Of a stretch of DNA of 59,951 bases, positions 10,244 through 18,846 are shown piece after piece. The translations under genes were made by a program, and so were the position numbers. The notes under the pieces were generated by a model. The model was not told the origin of the DNA and did not search any database. It saw only the letters and a list, made by a program, of their open reading frames with translations. How positions within the stretch are numbered: the first letter of the stretch is position 1; every line of letters begins with the position of its first letter. Source of the DNA: Neoroseomonas lacus (GTDB lineage: Bacteria > Pseudomonadota > Alphaproteobacteria > Acetobacterales > Acetobacteraceae); NCBI RefSeq assembly GCF_014644535.1, contig NZ_BMKW01000021.1, forward strand, positions 314 to 60,264, in the 5' to 3' direction.

Positions 10244-11338
10244 ATGGCCGATACGCTGGTGCGCTTCGAGGGCGTTCGAAAGACCTATGGCGGCGCCGCC
10301 GCCGCCGCGGTGGTCGGGCTCGACCTTGAGATCGCGCGCGGGGAATTGATGACGCTGCTCGGCCCCTCGGGCTCGGGCAAGACCACCACGCTCATGATGC
10401 TGGCTGGCTTCGAGATGCCGAGTGCGGGGCGCATCCTGCTCGAAGGCCGCGATATCGCGCATACCGCCCCGCACAGGCGCGGCATCGGCGTGGTGTTCCA
10501 ATCCTACGCGCTGTTCCCGCATATGAGCGTGGCGGAGAATGTCGGCTTCCCGCTCTCCGTGCGCGGCGTCGGCCGGGCGGAACGCGAGGCGCGCGTGCTG
10601 AAGGCGCTCGGCATGGTGCGACTGGAAGGCTACGCCGACCGCCGCCCGGTGCAGCTTTCCGGCGGCCAGCAGCAGCGCGTCGCCCTGGCCCGCGCCCTGG
10701 TCTTCGAACCGCCGATCGTGCTGCTGGACGAACCGCTCGGCGCACTCGACAAGGCGCTGCGCGAGGAGATGCAGCTCGAGATCCGCCACATCCACCAACG
10801 GCTCGGCGTGACGATGATGTACGTCACGCACGACCAGGCCGAGGCGCTGACCCTGTCGGACCGCATCGCCGTGTTCGAGGGCGGCCGCATCCGCCAGCTC
10901 GCCGACCCGAAGCGGCTGTATGACCGCCCGGCCGATGCCTTCGTCGCCGGCTTCGTCGGCGAGAACAACCTGCTGCCCGGCACCATCGAGGCGCGCGACG
11001 GCGAAGACTGCACCGTGCGCCTGGCCTGCGGCCCCGTCGTCGCGGCCCAGGCGGTGGATTGCGGCGCGGCCGGCCAGCCCTGCCTGGTCGCGATCCGCCC
11101 CGAACGGGTCGCGGTGGCCGGGGTGACGGCGAGCGACCTCGGCGAGGGCGCGCTGCCGGCCGTTCTGCAGGAAGCGATCTTCCTCGGCGACCATGTCCGG
11201 CTGCGGCTGAGCCTGGGCGATGGCGGGGAGATCCTGGCCAAGCGCCCCGCCGGGGTCGGCGCCTTGCCCGAACCGGGCGGCCCGGCGGCGATCGCCTGGC
11301 CGGAGGGGGCCGCCTTCGCCTTTCGCGCCGCCGGGTGA
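10244..11338 (+). CDS. PotA-like polyamine ABC transporter ATP-binding protein
   Basis: Cytoplasmic ATPase of a polyamine-type importer, 364 residues. Walker A is GPSGSGKTT, the Q-loop is VFQSYALFPHM, the signature is LSGGQQQR, Walker B is IVLLDEPLGALD and the switch His is in YVTHDQAEA. A C-terminal TOBE_2 regulatory domain starts near GENNLLPG. It heads a four-gene set (ATPase, binding protein, two permeases), so the complete importer is here. The substrate (spermidine, putrescine or a related amine) is inferred from family only. Confidence 0.92.
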   Translation: MADTLVRFEGVRKTYGGAAAAAVVGLDLEIARGELMTLLGPSGSGKTTTLMMLAGFEMPSAGRILLEGRDIAHTAPHRRGIGVVFQSYALFPHMSVAENVGFPLSVRGVGRAEREARVLKALGMVRLEGYADRRPVQLSGGQQQRVALARALVFEPPIVLLDEPLGALDKALREEMQLEIRHIHQRLGVTMMYVTHDQAEALTLSDRIAVFEGGRIRQLADPKRLYDRPADAFVAGFVGENNLLPGTIEARDGEDCTVRLACGPVVAAQAVDCGAAGQPCLVAIRPERVAVAGVTASDLGEGALPAVLQEAIFLGDHVRLRLSLGDGGEILAKRPAGVGALPEPGGPAAIAWPEGAAFAFRAAG

Positions 11339-11484
11339 TGCATCACGGCACGAATACTTGCGCCGGAAGCGATCACACGTCGACGGCGAGGGCATTTGGC
11401 CATGATTCGGGGCTTTCGGTTATTTCGCGGTGACCCGTCCCGCACTAGGCTTCACGCCTGCCCTGGGTGAAGGAGACGACCGCC

Positions 11485-12528
11485 ATGAATCGCCGTACCG
11501 TCCTTAAGGGGGCGCTGGCCGCCAGCGTTCTGCCGAGTGTCGCGCGCGCCCAGGGCCGCGACCTCACCGTCGTCTCCTGGGGTGGCGCCTATCAGGACGC
11601 GCAGCGCGAGGTCTATTTCCGCCCCTTCCAGCAGGCCACGCGTTCGCGCCTGCTCGAGGAAACCTGGGATGGCGGCATCGGCGTGCTGCGTTCGCGCATC
11701 GCCTCCGGTGCCAATACCTGGGACGTGGTGCAGGTCGAATCCGAGGAATTGCTGATTGGCGGCGACGAAGGCCTGTTCGAGAAGCTCGACTGGGACGCGA
11801 TCGGCGGCCGTGCCGCCTATATCCCCGAGGCGGTCAACGATTTCGGCGTCGGCGCCATCCTGTATTCCTTCATCATGGCCTATGACCGCGCCCGCCTGGC
11901 AACCGGGCCGACGAACTGGGCAGATTTCTTCGACACCGCGCGCTTTCCTGGCAAGCGCGGCATGCGCAAGGGCCCCAAGACCACGCTGGAAATGGCGCTG
12001 ATGGCCGATGGCGTCGCCCCGGGCGAGGTCTATGCCTTGCTCGGCACACCGGCCGGCGTGGACCGCGCCTTCCGCAAGCTCGACAGCATCAAGGCGGACA
12101 TTGCCTGGTTCGAACGCGGCTCGCAGCCGCCGCAATGGCTCGCCGCCGGCGAGGTGACCATGACCGTTGCCTACAACGGCCGCATCTCGGCGGCCAATGC
12201 GACCGATGGGCGCAACTTTGCGATCGTCTGGACCAACAACATCTTCACTCTGGATTCCTGGGTGATCATGAAGGGCAGCCCCAACAAGGCGCGCGCGCTG
12301 GAATTCCTGAAATTCGTCGGCCAGCCCTCGGTGCAGGCCGGGCTGCCGCCGAAAATCCCCTACGGCGTGACCGCGAAGGGCGCGAATGATGGGCTGCCGC
12401 CCGCATTGCTGGCGAACCTGCCGACGGCACCGGCGAACATCGCCACCGCGTTGCAACTGAGCGACACATTCTGGCTCGACAACCTCGACCGGCTGACGCA
12501 GCGGTTCAACACCTGGGTGTCGCGCTGA
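11485..12528 (+). CDS. PotD-like polyamine ABC transporter substrate-binding protein
   Basis: Periplasmic binding protein of the PotD/SBP_bac_8 type, 347 residues. The signal MNRRTVLKGALAAS has a twin-arginine-like RRTVLK motif and a cleavage site near ARAQ, so Tat export is possible. The mature start LTVVSWGGAYQDAQ and the late WVIMKGSPNKARALEFLKF are typical of the family. AAGGAGA at 11470-11476 fixes the ATG at 11485. It sits between the ATPase and the permeases, although R element 4 separates it from the latter. Confidence 0.9.
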   Translation: MNRRTVLKGALAASVLPSVARAQGRDLTVVSWGGAYQDAQREVYFRPFQQATRSRLLEETWDGGIGVLRSRIASGANTWDVVQVESEELLIGGDEGLFEKLDWDAIGGRAAYIPEAVNDFGVGAILYSFIMAYDRARLATGPTNWADFFDTARFPGKRGMRKGPKTTLEMALMADGVAPGEVYALLGTPAGVDRAFRKLDSIKADIAWFERGSQPPQWLAAGEVTMTVAYNGRISAANATDGRNFAIVWTNNIFTLDSWVIMKGSPNKARALEFLKFVGQPSVQAGLPPKIPYGVTAKGANDGLPPALLANLPTAPANIATALQLSDTFWLDNLDRLTQRFNTWVSR

Positions 12529-12541
12529 GGGTGCGGCGGAA

Positions 12542-12872
12542 GGTTGGAGGGGCGCCGCTCTATAGGCGCGCCGATTGGAGGGGCTTTGCCCCTCCAAGCC
12601 ACCCCACCAAAGGCCCGAGGCCTTTGGAAACCGATACTTGGTGTTGGGCAATGGGGGCGCGCAACAGTCAAACGTCCACCCTGCCCGGTACCGGGGAGCA
12701 TCCCCGGTATTGTGCCCGGCGCGACAATACCGTCTTGGCACGACCGTCGAGCCCCACACCAATTCAAGGTGTCCAGAGGCCCTTAGGCCGAGGGCTCTCA
12801 TTGGCGTTGCTGCGCAACATCAATGGATACCCGTGGATGGGGAGATCGGGAGAGGGCAAAGCCCGCTCCGGT
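12542..12872. repeat. R-element copy 4 (with extra 45-base insert)
   Basis: Lies inside the polyamine transporter gene set, between the binding protein and the first permease. It starts with a partial and then a complete outer hairpin (TTGGAGGGGCTTTGCCCCTCCAA), the inner CCAAAGGCCCGAGGCCTTTGG, and a centre with a strong stem (ACCGGGGAGCATCCCCGGT). In the right arm the usual GGCCCTTAGGCC hairpin is broken after TTAGGCC by about 45 extra bases containing CATTGGCGTTG...CAACATCAATGG. Copy 8 carries nearly the same insert. The element ends 11 bases before the permease start. Confidence 0.8.
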
Positions 12873-12883
12873 TTCACCGCGCC

Positions 12884-14068
12884 ATGAACCGCCCCGCGCT
12901 GCTCACCGCGCCGCTGCTGCTGTTCCTGCTCGTCACCTTCATCGCCCCGATCGGCGCCTTCCTCTGGCGGGGCGTGACCGACACCGAGGTCGCCGAGGTG
13001 CTGCCCCGCACCGTCGCCGCCCTCGCCGACTGGAACGGCCAATCCACCCCGGACGAAGCCGCCTTCGCCGCCCTGGTCGCCGACTTGCGCGCGGCGCGCG
13101 AACGCGACCGCGAAACCGGCGCCGGTTCCATCCCCCGCGCCGCCGCCCGCCTCAATGCCGACTATCCCGGCTTTCGCGGCCTGCTGCCAATGACCACGCG
13201 GCGCATCGCCGCCCCCTTCGAAGGCAGCGCCCGCGACACGCTGCTCGTCATCAGCGAGGAGTGGCGCGCCCCCGAGACCTGGGGCGCTATCCACCGTGCC
13301 GGCGGCCCACTCTCCTCCTTCCATGTGCTGACAGCGCTCGACCTGCGGCAGGACGCAGCCGGGCATATCGCCCCGGTGCCGGACAACCAGGCGGTGTTCC
13401 GCGCCGTGCTGCTGCGCAGCCTGTGGATCAGCCTGACGGTGACCGCCTGCTGCCTGCTGCTCGGCTGGCCGATTGCCTGGCTGATCGCCACCGCGCAGGG
13501 GTGGAAGGCCACCGCCCTGCTGGCCGCGGTGATGCTGCCCTTCTGGATTTCGCTGATCGTGCGCACCGCGGCGTGGATGGTGCTGCTGCAGCGGGAGGGC
13601 ATCGTGAATGCCGCGCTGGAGGCGCTCGGCGTGCCGGGCACGCCGCTGCCACTGATCATGAACCGCTTCGCCGTGGTGCTGGCGATGGTCCATATCCTGC
13701 TGCCCTTCATGGTGCTGCCGCTGGTCGCCGCCTTCCGCGCGCTGGACCCGAGACTGCCGCGCGCGGCGGCCTCGCTCGGCGCGGCGCCCTGGCGGGTGTT
13801 CCTGCGCGTGACGCTGCCGCTGTGCCTGCCGGGCATCGGGGCGGGCTGCATCCTGGTGTTCATCCAGGCGCTCGGCTTCTACGTGACGCCGGCGCTGCTG
13901 GGCGGGCCGAATGACCAGATGCTGGCCTGGTTCGTCGGCTTCTACGCGACGCGCAGCGTGAACTGGGGCCTGGCGGCAGCGCTGTCGATGCTGCTGCTGG
14001 TCGCGGTCGGTCTGTGCGTCGCGCTGTATGGCAGGCTGGCGGGCTTCCGCCGGCCGGGAGCGGCGTGA
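12884..14068 (+). CDS. PotB-like polyamine ABC transporter permease with large periplasmic insert
   Basis: Inner-membrane permease of 394 residues. After the first helix (about residues 4-24) comes a long hydrophilic stretch (about 30-165) before the remaining helices, making it roughly 100 residues longer than classical PotB. Such inserts are known in a subset of this family. The coupling loop that contacts the ATPase is the EAA-like AAASLGAAPWRVFLRVTLPL. The start at 12884 has no strong ribosome site; its leader is the tail of an R element. The stop overlaps the next start (TGATG). Confidence 0.9.
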   Translation: MNRPALLTAPLLLFLLVTFIAPIGAFLWRGVTDTEVAEVLPRTVAALADWNGQSTPDEAAFAALVADLRAARERDRETGAGSIPRAAARLNADYPGFRGLLPMTTRRIAAPFEGSARDTLLVISEEWRAPETWGAIHRAGGPLSSFHVLTALDLRQDAAGHIAPVPDNQAVFRAVLLRSLWISLTVTACCLLLGWPIAWLIATAQGWKATALLAAVMLPFWISLIVRTAAWMVLLQREGIVNAALEALGVPGTPLPLIMNRFAVVLAMVHILLPFMVLPLVAAFRALDPRLPRAAASLGAAPWRVFLRVTLPLCLPGIGAGCILVFIQALGFYVTPALLGGPNDQMLAWFVGFYATRSVNWGLAAALSMLLLVAVGLCVALYGRLAGFRRPGAA

Positions 14069-14850
14069 TGGCGCGCGGGCTGCTGTGGGTTGCGGGCGTG
14101 CTGGTGGCGCTGTTCCTCGTCGCACCGATCGTCGCCATCCTGCCGCTGTCATTCTCGGCCGGCTCCTTCCTGTTCTACCCTCTGCCGGGGCTTTCGCTGC
14201 GCTGGTACCAGGACTTCTTCAGCTCGGATTTCTGGCTGCCGACGCTGTGGAATTCGCTGATCATCGGCAGCGCCGCGGCCGGACTGGCGACGCTGCTCGG
14301 CACGCCGGCCGCCTTCGGCCTGTGGCGCATGAAGGGTGCGGCCCGCGCCGTGGCGATGGGCGTGGTGCTGGCGCCGATGGTGGTGCCGGTGATCGTCATC
14401 GCCGTCGCGCTGCTGCTGGCCTTCGGGCCGATCGGCCTGGTGGCGACCTATACCGGCATGATCATCGCCCATGCAGCACTCGGCGCGCCCTTCGTGGTGG
14501 TGACGGTGCTGGCGGCGCTGGAGGGCTTCGACCCGGTGCAGCTGCGCGCCGCCGCGGCCTGCGGGGCGGGGCCGCTGCGCGCCTTCTTCCGGGTGTGCCT
14601 GCCGCAGATCACGCCCGGCGTGGCGGCCGGCGCGGTGTTCGCCTTCGCGACCTCGCTCGATGAGGTGGTGATCGCGCTGTTCATCGCCGGCCCGGCGCAG
14701 CGGACCTTGCCGCGACAGATGTTCGCCGGCCTGAACGAATCGATCAGCCTGACCACCGCGGCGGCATCGGCGATGCTGGTGGCCCTGTCGGTGGTCCTGC
14801 TGCTGGTGGTGGCGTGGCTGCAGGGTCGCGGCAAACGGGCATCAGGCTGA
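14068..14850 (+). CDS. PotC-like polyamine ABC transporter permease
   Basis: Second inner-membrane permease, 260 residues, six helices. The EAA-like coupling loop is AAAACGAGPLRAFFRVCLPQI, and FATSLDEVVIALF follows in the penultimate helix as in PotC. The ATG at 14068 overlaps the PotB-like stop, so the permeases are probably made together. A GTG at 14065 is a possible alternative. It completes the importer encoded from 10244. Confidence 0.92.
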   Translation: MARGLLWVAGVLVALFLVAPIVAILPLSFSAGSFLFYPLPGLSLRWYQDFFSSDFWLPTLWNSLIIGSAAAGLATLLGTPAAFGLWRMKGAARAVAMGVVLAPMVVPVIVIAVALLLAFGPIGLVATYTGMIIAHAALGAPFVVVTVLAALEGFDPVQLRAAAACGAGPLRAFFRVCLPQITPGVAAGAVFAFATSLDEVVIALFIAGPAQRTLPRQMFAGLNESISLTTAAASAMLVALSVVLLLVVAWLQGRGKRASG

Positions 14851-14862
14851 GCGCCCCAGCCT

Positions 14863-14944
14863 CGTCGATTTCGCAGAAATCGCCCGAAGGTCCAGGAAAA
14901 TGAGTTTCCTGGCGGGGTGGTCCGGAGGGGCGGCGCCCCTCCGG
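14863..14944. repeat. R-element copy 5 (short form)
   Basis: Single-arm version between convergent genes. It holds GATTTCGCAGAAATC, then CCAGGAAAATGAGTTTCCTGG in place of the usual CCAAAGG hairpin, then the GGTCCGGAGGGGCGGCGCCCCTCCGG outer hairpin. Read on the other strand it matches the second tandem module of copy 2 (6793-6872) almost base for base, which defines a sub-family. It overlaps no coding sequence apart from touching the stop region at 14947. Confidence 0.75.
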
Positions 14945-14946
14945 CC

Positions 14947-15360
14947 TTACGCCAGCCCCAATGCCGCGAACAGCCGCGTGCTCGCCGGCCAGACCTCCAT
15001 CACCTTCGCGTGGAACACGAGCAGCGAGACGACGGCCGCCGCCACCACCACGATCGACGCCACCCAGGCGCGCAGCAGCGCGGGCGACGGCGCTTCGGCG
15101 GCCTCCATGGCCGGCCGCCGCGGCGCGAGTGGCTCGGGCCGTGGCGCCGGCGCCGGCATTGCTTCCGCGGGCGGCTCCGGCACGGCCGCCGCGACGGGTG
15201 GCGCCGGCTCCGGCGGGCTGGCGGGCGGCGCTTCGGCCTCGACCGTCGGCAGCGGGAACTCCGTCCCGCAGCGCGAACAGCGCAGCGTGCGCGCCGGCCC
15301 GGCGAGCAGCCGGTCGGGCACGTCGTAGGTGGCGGCGCAGGAAGGGCAGGCGATGCGCAT
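14947..15360 (-). CDS. zinc-ribbon (MJ0042-type) membrane protein
   Basis: A 137-residue protein with an N-terminal MJ0042-type zinc ribbon (CPSCAATYDVP...LRCSRCGTEF, Cys 5/8 and 28/31), a Pro/Ala-rich linker, and one transmembrane helix near the C-terminus (WVASIVVVAAAVVSLLVF). Proteins of this build are common in alphaproteobacteria next to ftsE and have no firmly known function. It is divergent from ftsE with an 80-base gap that must hold both promoters. The start at 15360 places the first Cys at residue 5, as usual for the family. Confidence 0.85.
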   Translation of the reverse strand: MRIACPSCAATYDVPDRLLAGPARTLRCSRCGTEFPLPTVEAEAPPASPPEPAPPVAAAVPEPPAEAMPAPAPRPEPLAPRRPAMEAAEAPSPALLRAWVASIVVVAAAVVSLLVFHAKVMEVWPASTRLFAALGLA

Positions 15361-15440
15361 GTCGTTACCATCCTCGACCGGCGCCCGCCGCGCCGCAAGC
15401 AGCGGTTGAGCATCGGGCTCCACACGGGCACAACAGGGCC

Positions 15441-16115
15441 ATGGTGCGATTCAGCCGTGTGGCCCTCGCCTATCCCGATCTGCGCGGACGGCTTGGTCCC
15501 GCGGTGCTGCGCGACCTGTCCTTCACCCTTGGCGAGGGCTCCTTCACCTGGATCCTCGGGCCGTCGGGGGCCGGTAAGTCCTCGGTGCTGCGGCTCATGC
15601 AGGCGGCGCTGCGCCCGACCGAGGGCGAGGTCGAGCTGCTCGGCGTCCCGATCTCGCGGGCGCGGCGGCGCGACCTGGCGCCGCTGCGCCGGCGCATCGG
15701 CACAGTGCACCAGGAATTCCGCCTGCTGTCGCACCTGTCCGCCTGGGACAATGTGGCGCTGCCGCTGCGCCTCGCCGGCGTCGCGGAATCAACCATCCGC
15801 GTCGATGTCGCCGACCTGCTCGACTGGATCGGGCTGGACGGCAAGGAGGCGCGGCGGCCGGAGGAACTCTCCGGCGGCGAGCAGCAGCGGCTGGTGATCG
15901 CGCGCGCCGTGGTCACCCGCCCGACCCTGCTGGTGGCCGACGAGCCGACCTCCGAGCTCGATGCCCGTCAGGCGCGGCGCACCCTCGCGCTACTGGCGGA
16001 AATGAACCGCCAGGGCACCACCGTGGTGGTCGCCACCCATTCCGAGGACCTGCCCAACCGCCACCCGGCGCGCATGCTCACGCTCGAAGGCGGCCGGCTG
16101 GTGGCCGATGGCTGA
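15441..16115 (+). CDS. ftsE: cell division ATP-binding protein FtsE
   Basis: Cytoplasmic ATPase of the FtsEX complex, which activates cell-wall hydrolases at the septum. The 224-residue product has Walker A GPSGAGKSS, Q-loop VHQEFRLLSHLSAWDNV (typical of FtsE), signature LSGGEQQR, Walker B LLVADEPTSELD and the switch His in VVATHSEDL. The ATG at 15441 lies just after the gap with the zinc-ribbon gene; the longer open frame upstream is the opposite strand of that gene. ftsX overlaps its 3' end by 8 bases. Confidence 0.93.
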   Translation: MVRFSRVALAYPDLRGRLGPAVLRDLSFTLGEGSFTWILGPSGAGKSSVLRLMQAALRPTEGEVELLGVPISRARRRDLAPLRRRIGTVHQEFRLLSHLSAWDNVALPLRLAGVAESTIRVDVADLLDWIGLDGKEARRPEELSGGEQQRLVIARAVVTRPTLLVADEPTSELDARQARRTLALLAEMNRQGTTVVVATHSEDLPNRHPARMLTLEGGRLVADG

Positions 16116-16965
16116 ACCGCGGCGCCGCCTGGCGCGCGACCCGCTCGGCCTGCGCCGGGCGATGGCGGACCGCCTGCTGATCGGCCTGGTCGCCGCCATG
16201 GCGCTTCTGGCGGCGCTCGCCCTGGCCGGCCGGTCGGGGGCGGACCAGCTCGCCGAACGCTGGCGGGAAGGTGCCCAGGCCGCCGTCACCGTGCAGGTGC
16301 CGCAACCGACGGCCGACCGCATGGACCGCGCCCTCGCCGCGTTGCGCGACCTGCCCGAGGTCGCCCATGCCCAAGTGGTGGACCCCGCGCGCATGGCCGA
16401 ATTGCTGCGCCCCTGGCTGGGCGGGGTGGAAGGCCTGCCGCTGCCCGGCGTGATCGAGCTGCGGCTGGCGAACCTGTCGGCCGATGCGGCGCTGATCGGC
16501 GACCGCGTGGCCGCCGAGGTGCCCGGCGCGGTGACCGAGGCGCACGGCGTCTGGGTCGCGCATCTCGCGGCGCTGGCGCGCGCGGTGCAGGGGCTGGCGC
16601 TGGCGGTACTCGCGCTGGTAGCCGCGGTGGCGGCGGCGGTGGTCGGCGTGGCGGTGCGCGCCGGCCTTTCCGCGCGGCGCGACGCGGTGCTGGTACTGCA
16701 CGGGCTGGGCGCGACGGATGCCGATGTGGCCGGGCGCTTCGCCCGCCGCGCGGCGCATCTCGCCGCAGTGGGTGCTGCGGTCGGCACGATGCTCGCGGTG
16801 CCGGCGCTCGCTGGGCTCACCACGCTGGCCGGGCCGCTGGCCGGGGAAGCATCATGGCAGGCGCTGCCCTGGCTCGACCTCGCGCTGTTGCCGGTGGCCG
16901 CCGCGATCGTGGCCTGGGTGGCGACGCAGGCGACGGTGCGGCGGTGGCTGCGACGGCTGCCGTGA
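16108..16965 (+). CDS. ftsX: cell division permease-like protein FtsX
   Basis: Membrane partner of FtsE, 285 residues. It has an N-terminal helix (about 22-40), a periplasmic domain (about 45-145), and three further helices (about 155-180, 210-235 and 255-275), the FtsX four-helix plan. The sequence is diverged and Ala-rich, as is usual for alphaproteobacterial FtsX, so identification rests on topology and on overlap with ftsE. The periplasmic part is where FtsX normally contacts its hydrolase activator. Confidence 0.9.
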   Translation: MAEPRRRLARDPLGLRRAMADRLLIGLVAAMALLAALALAGRSGADQLAERWREGAQAAVTVQVPQPTADRMDRALAALRDLPEVAHAQVVDPARMAELLRPWLGGVEGLPLPGVIELRLANLSADAALIGDRVAAEVPGAVTEAHGVWVAHLAALARAVQGLALAVLALVAAVAAAVVGVAVRAGLSARRDAVLVLHGLGATDADVAGRFARRAAHLAAVGAAVGTMLAVPALAGLTTLAGPLAGEASWQALPWLDLALLPVAAAIVAWVATQATVRRWLRRLP

Positions 16966-16981
16966 CCCGAGGGGGTCGCTC

Positions 16982-17638
16982 ATGACCGAGGCGGAGGGCG
17001 AAGCCCCGGCTGCCACACCGCCTCGGACTCGGCGCCGGCCGTCCCTGGCGATGCTCGCGGCTCTGGTCGTGGCGGCCGGCTTCCTGGCCGGATTCCTGGA
17101 CTTCCTGGGGCGCAGCCTGGACCCACCCGACCCGCCGATGGGCGAGACCGACGGCATCGTGGTGCTGACCGGCGGCAGCGACCGCGTCGCCACCGGGCTG
17201 CGCTTGCTGTCGGAGAACCTGGCGCCGCGGCTACTGATCTCGGGGGCGCATCCCGAGGCCGGGCTGGCCGGCATCGCCGCCGCGGCCGGCCATGACCCGG
17301 CGGCCTTCGCCGGCCGCGTCTCGATCGGCCGCGCGGCGGCGACGACGCGCGGCAATGCGGTGGAAACCGCCGCCTGGGCTCGCGCCGAAGGGGTGCATTC
17401 CCTGCGCGTGGTCACCGCGAGCTACCATATGCCGCGCGCGCTGCTGGAATTGCGCCGCGCGCTGCCGGGGGTCGAGCTGGTGCCCCATGCCGTGGTGCCG
17501 GCCACGCTGCGTGACCCGGGGGCGTTGTGGCGGCCGACCGTCTGGGCGCTTCTGTTTGGCGAATACGGGCGCTACGTGCTGGCGCGCGCCGGATTGTCGG
17601 CGCTGGCAAGCCTCAGGCGAGAGATGCGCGACCCATGA
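16982..17638 (+). CDS. YdcF family (DUF218) protein
   Basis: A 218-residue protein with one N-terminal membrane helix (about 24-42) followed by a DUF218/YdcF domain. DGIVVLTGGSDRVATGL is the nucleotide-like binding strand-loop, RAAATTRGNAVETA the conserved middle motif, and VVTASYHMPRALLELR the late motif. Some relatives (SanA, ElyC) affect envelope integrity; the exact reaction is unknown. It lies between ftsX and plsC on the same strand, and its stop overlaps the plsC start (ATGA), so an envelope role is likely. Confidence 0.87.
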   Translation: MTEAEGEAPAATPPRTRRRPSLAMLAALVVAAGFLAGFLDFLGRSLDPPDPPMGETDGIVVLTGGSDRVATGLRLLSENLAPRLLISGAHPEAGLAGIAAAAGHDPAAFAGRVSIGRAAATTRGNAVETAAWARAEGVHSLRVVTASYHMPRALLELRRALPGVELVPHAVVPATLRDPGALWRPTVWALLFGEYGRYVLARAGLSALASLRREMRDP

Positions 17639-18381
17639 ATGCCCTGCGTTCGCTGCTGTTCAACATCTACTTCATCGGCGGCACCGCGCTGACCATCATC
17701 ATCGGCGTGCCGATGCTGGCCTTCCCGCCACCGCTGCTGACGCGCTTCATCGTTTTCTGGGCCACCGCCATGATCGCCGGGCTGCGGGTGATCTGCGGCA
17801 TCCGGCTCGAGGTGACGGGGATGGAGAACCTGCCGCCCGGCGGGGTGATCATCGCCGCCAAGCACCAATCGGCCTTCGATACGATGGTCTGGCTCAAGCT
17901 GGTGCCCACCAGCGTCTATGTCGCAAAAAAGGAGCTGCTGGATATCCCGGGCTGGGGCTGGCTGGCGCGCCATTGCGGCCAGCTCTCGGTGGACCGCACC
18001 GCCGGCGCCGCGGCGATGCGCACCCTGGTGCGCGAGACCAAGGCACGCCTCGCCGAGGGCCGGCCCGTGGTGATCTTCCCCGAGGGCACGCGCACCGCGC
18101 CGGGCGAACGCGTCGCCTACCAGCCCGGCGTCGCCGCCATGGCCGCGGCGAGCGGCGCGACCGTGGTGCCGGTGGCGACCGACAGCGGCCGCGTCTGGGG
18201 CCGACGCGCCTTCCGTAAAACGCCGGGGGTGATCCATGTCTCGATCCTGCCGCCGCTGCCGGCCGGACTGCCGCGCGCCACGCTGCTGGCCCAGTTGGAG
18301 GCAGCCATCGAGGCCGAGACGGCGCGGCTCTACGATCCCCAGGGGGATGTGGATAAGTCTGGGGAGAGAGGCCAGGGATAA
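17635..18381 (+). CDS. plsC: 1-acyl-sn-glycerol-3-phosphate acyltransferase
   Basis: Membrane-associated acyltransferase that turns lysophosphatidic acid into phosphatidic acid. It has an N-terminal helix pair, the catalytic HQSAFD (H-x4-D box) near residue 80, and the glycerol-phosphate site FPEGTRTAPGE near 146. The 248-residue length is normal. The start overlaps the preceding stop, giving an ftsE-ftsX-ydcF-plsC chain with overlaps or short gaps throughout. The last residues (DVDKSGERGQG) are hydrophilic and not conserved in type. Confidence 0.92.
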   Translation: MNALRSLLFNIYFIGGTALTIIIGVPMLAFPPPLLTRFIVFWATAMIAGLRVICGIRLEVTGMENLPPGGVIIAAKHQSAFDTMVWLKLVPTSVYVAKKELLDIPGWGWLARHCGQLSVDRTAGAAAMRTLVRETKARLAEGRPVVIFPEGTRTAPGERVAYQPGVAAMAAASGATVVPVATDSGRVWGRRAFRKTPGVIHVSILPPLPAGLPRATLLAQLEAAIEAETARLYDPQGDVDKSGERGQG

Positions 18382-18585
18382 CTTCCTCTCACGGGTCAGG
18401 TATATGGGTTAAGCGATTGAATAAAACGCGAATTTTTGGCAATCGCCCTGACTGTGGATGAAAAGGCCAGACCGAGCGGGGAAAACCGGGATCGGGGCGA
18501 TGGCGGCGGGGTGCCAGGGGTGCGGCGGCGCCTCTCGTCGGGAGGGTTCATACCGACGGCCCTATTTGATGACCGGAGAGGGAAG
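18382..18585. other. intergenic stretch after plsC
   Basis: Between the plsC stop and R-element copy 6. It has an AT-rich patch (18399-18440, including AAAACGCGAATTTTTGG) unlike the surrounding DNA but no convincing terminator or gene. Short frames on both strands here run into the R element and are not supported. Confidence 0.4.
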
Positions 18586-18814
18586 GTTGGAGGGGCGCCG
18601 CCCCTCCAAACCACCCCGCCAAAGGGCAGTGCCCTTTGGAATGCCATCTTCTGGCACCGGGCGTAGAGCGCGTGTTGTGGCAGCGGCGCGCGCTTCGTGC
18701 GTAAGGGCGGGTTTTGGTGCCGATCCTGAACGCGGCGCCGGGCGCCAAGTCGAGGTTTTCAAAGGCCCTTAGGCCTTTGGTGGGGTGAGCGCGAGAGGGG
18801 CGACGCCCCTCTCG
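18586..18814. repeat. R-element copy 6 (clearest example)
   Basis: Four hairpins in mirror order between convergent plsC and chaC. They are outer TTGGAGGGGCG/CGCCCCTCCAA (18587-18609), inner CCAAAGGGCA/TGCCCTTTGG (18619-18639), inner CAAAGGCC-CTTA-GGCCTTTG (18760-18779) and outer CGAGAGGGGCG/CGCCCCTCTCG (18792-18814). The two half-elements also match each other inverted: CCACCCCGCCAAAGG on the left against CCTTTGGTGGGGTG on the right. The centre (18645-18755) is not conserved with most other copies. Confidence 0.88.
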
Positions 18815-18846
18815 GTCCCACAGCTCAGTAACCAGGGCCGGCGATA

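Noticed and set aside
18458..18772. Small proteins with recurring RPSKPPRQRA or GLWKPxLG-type peptides in several gaps
   Set aside because: These are translations of R elements; the same peptides appear in different frames and on both strands, so the DNA structure, not protein, is conserved.
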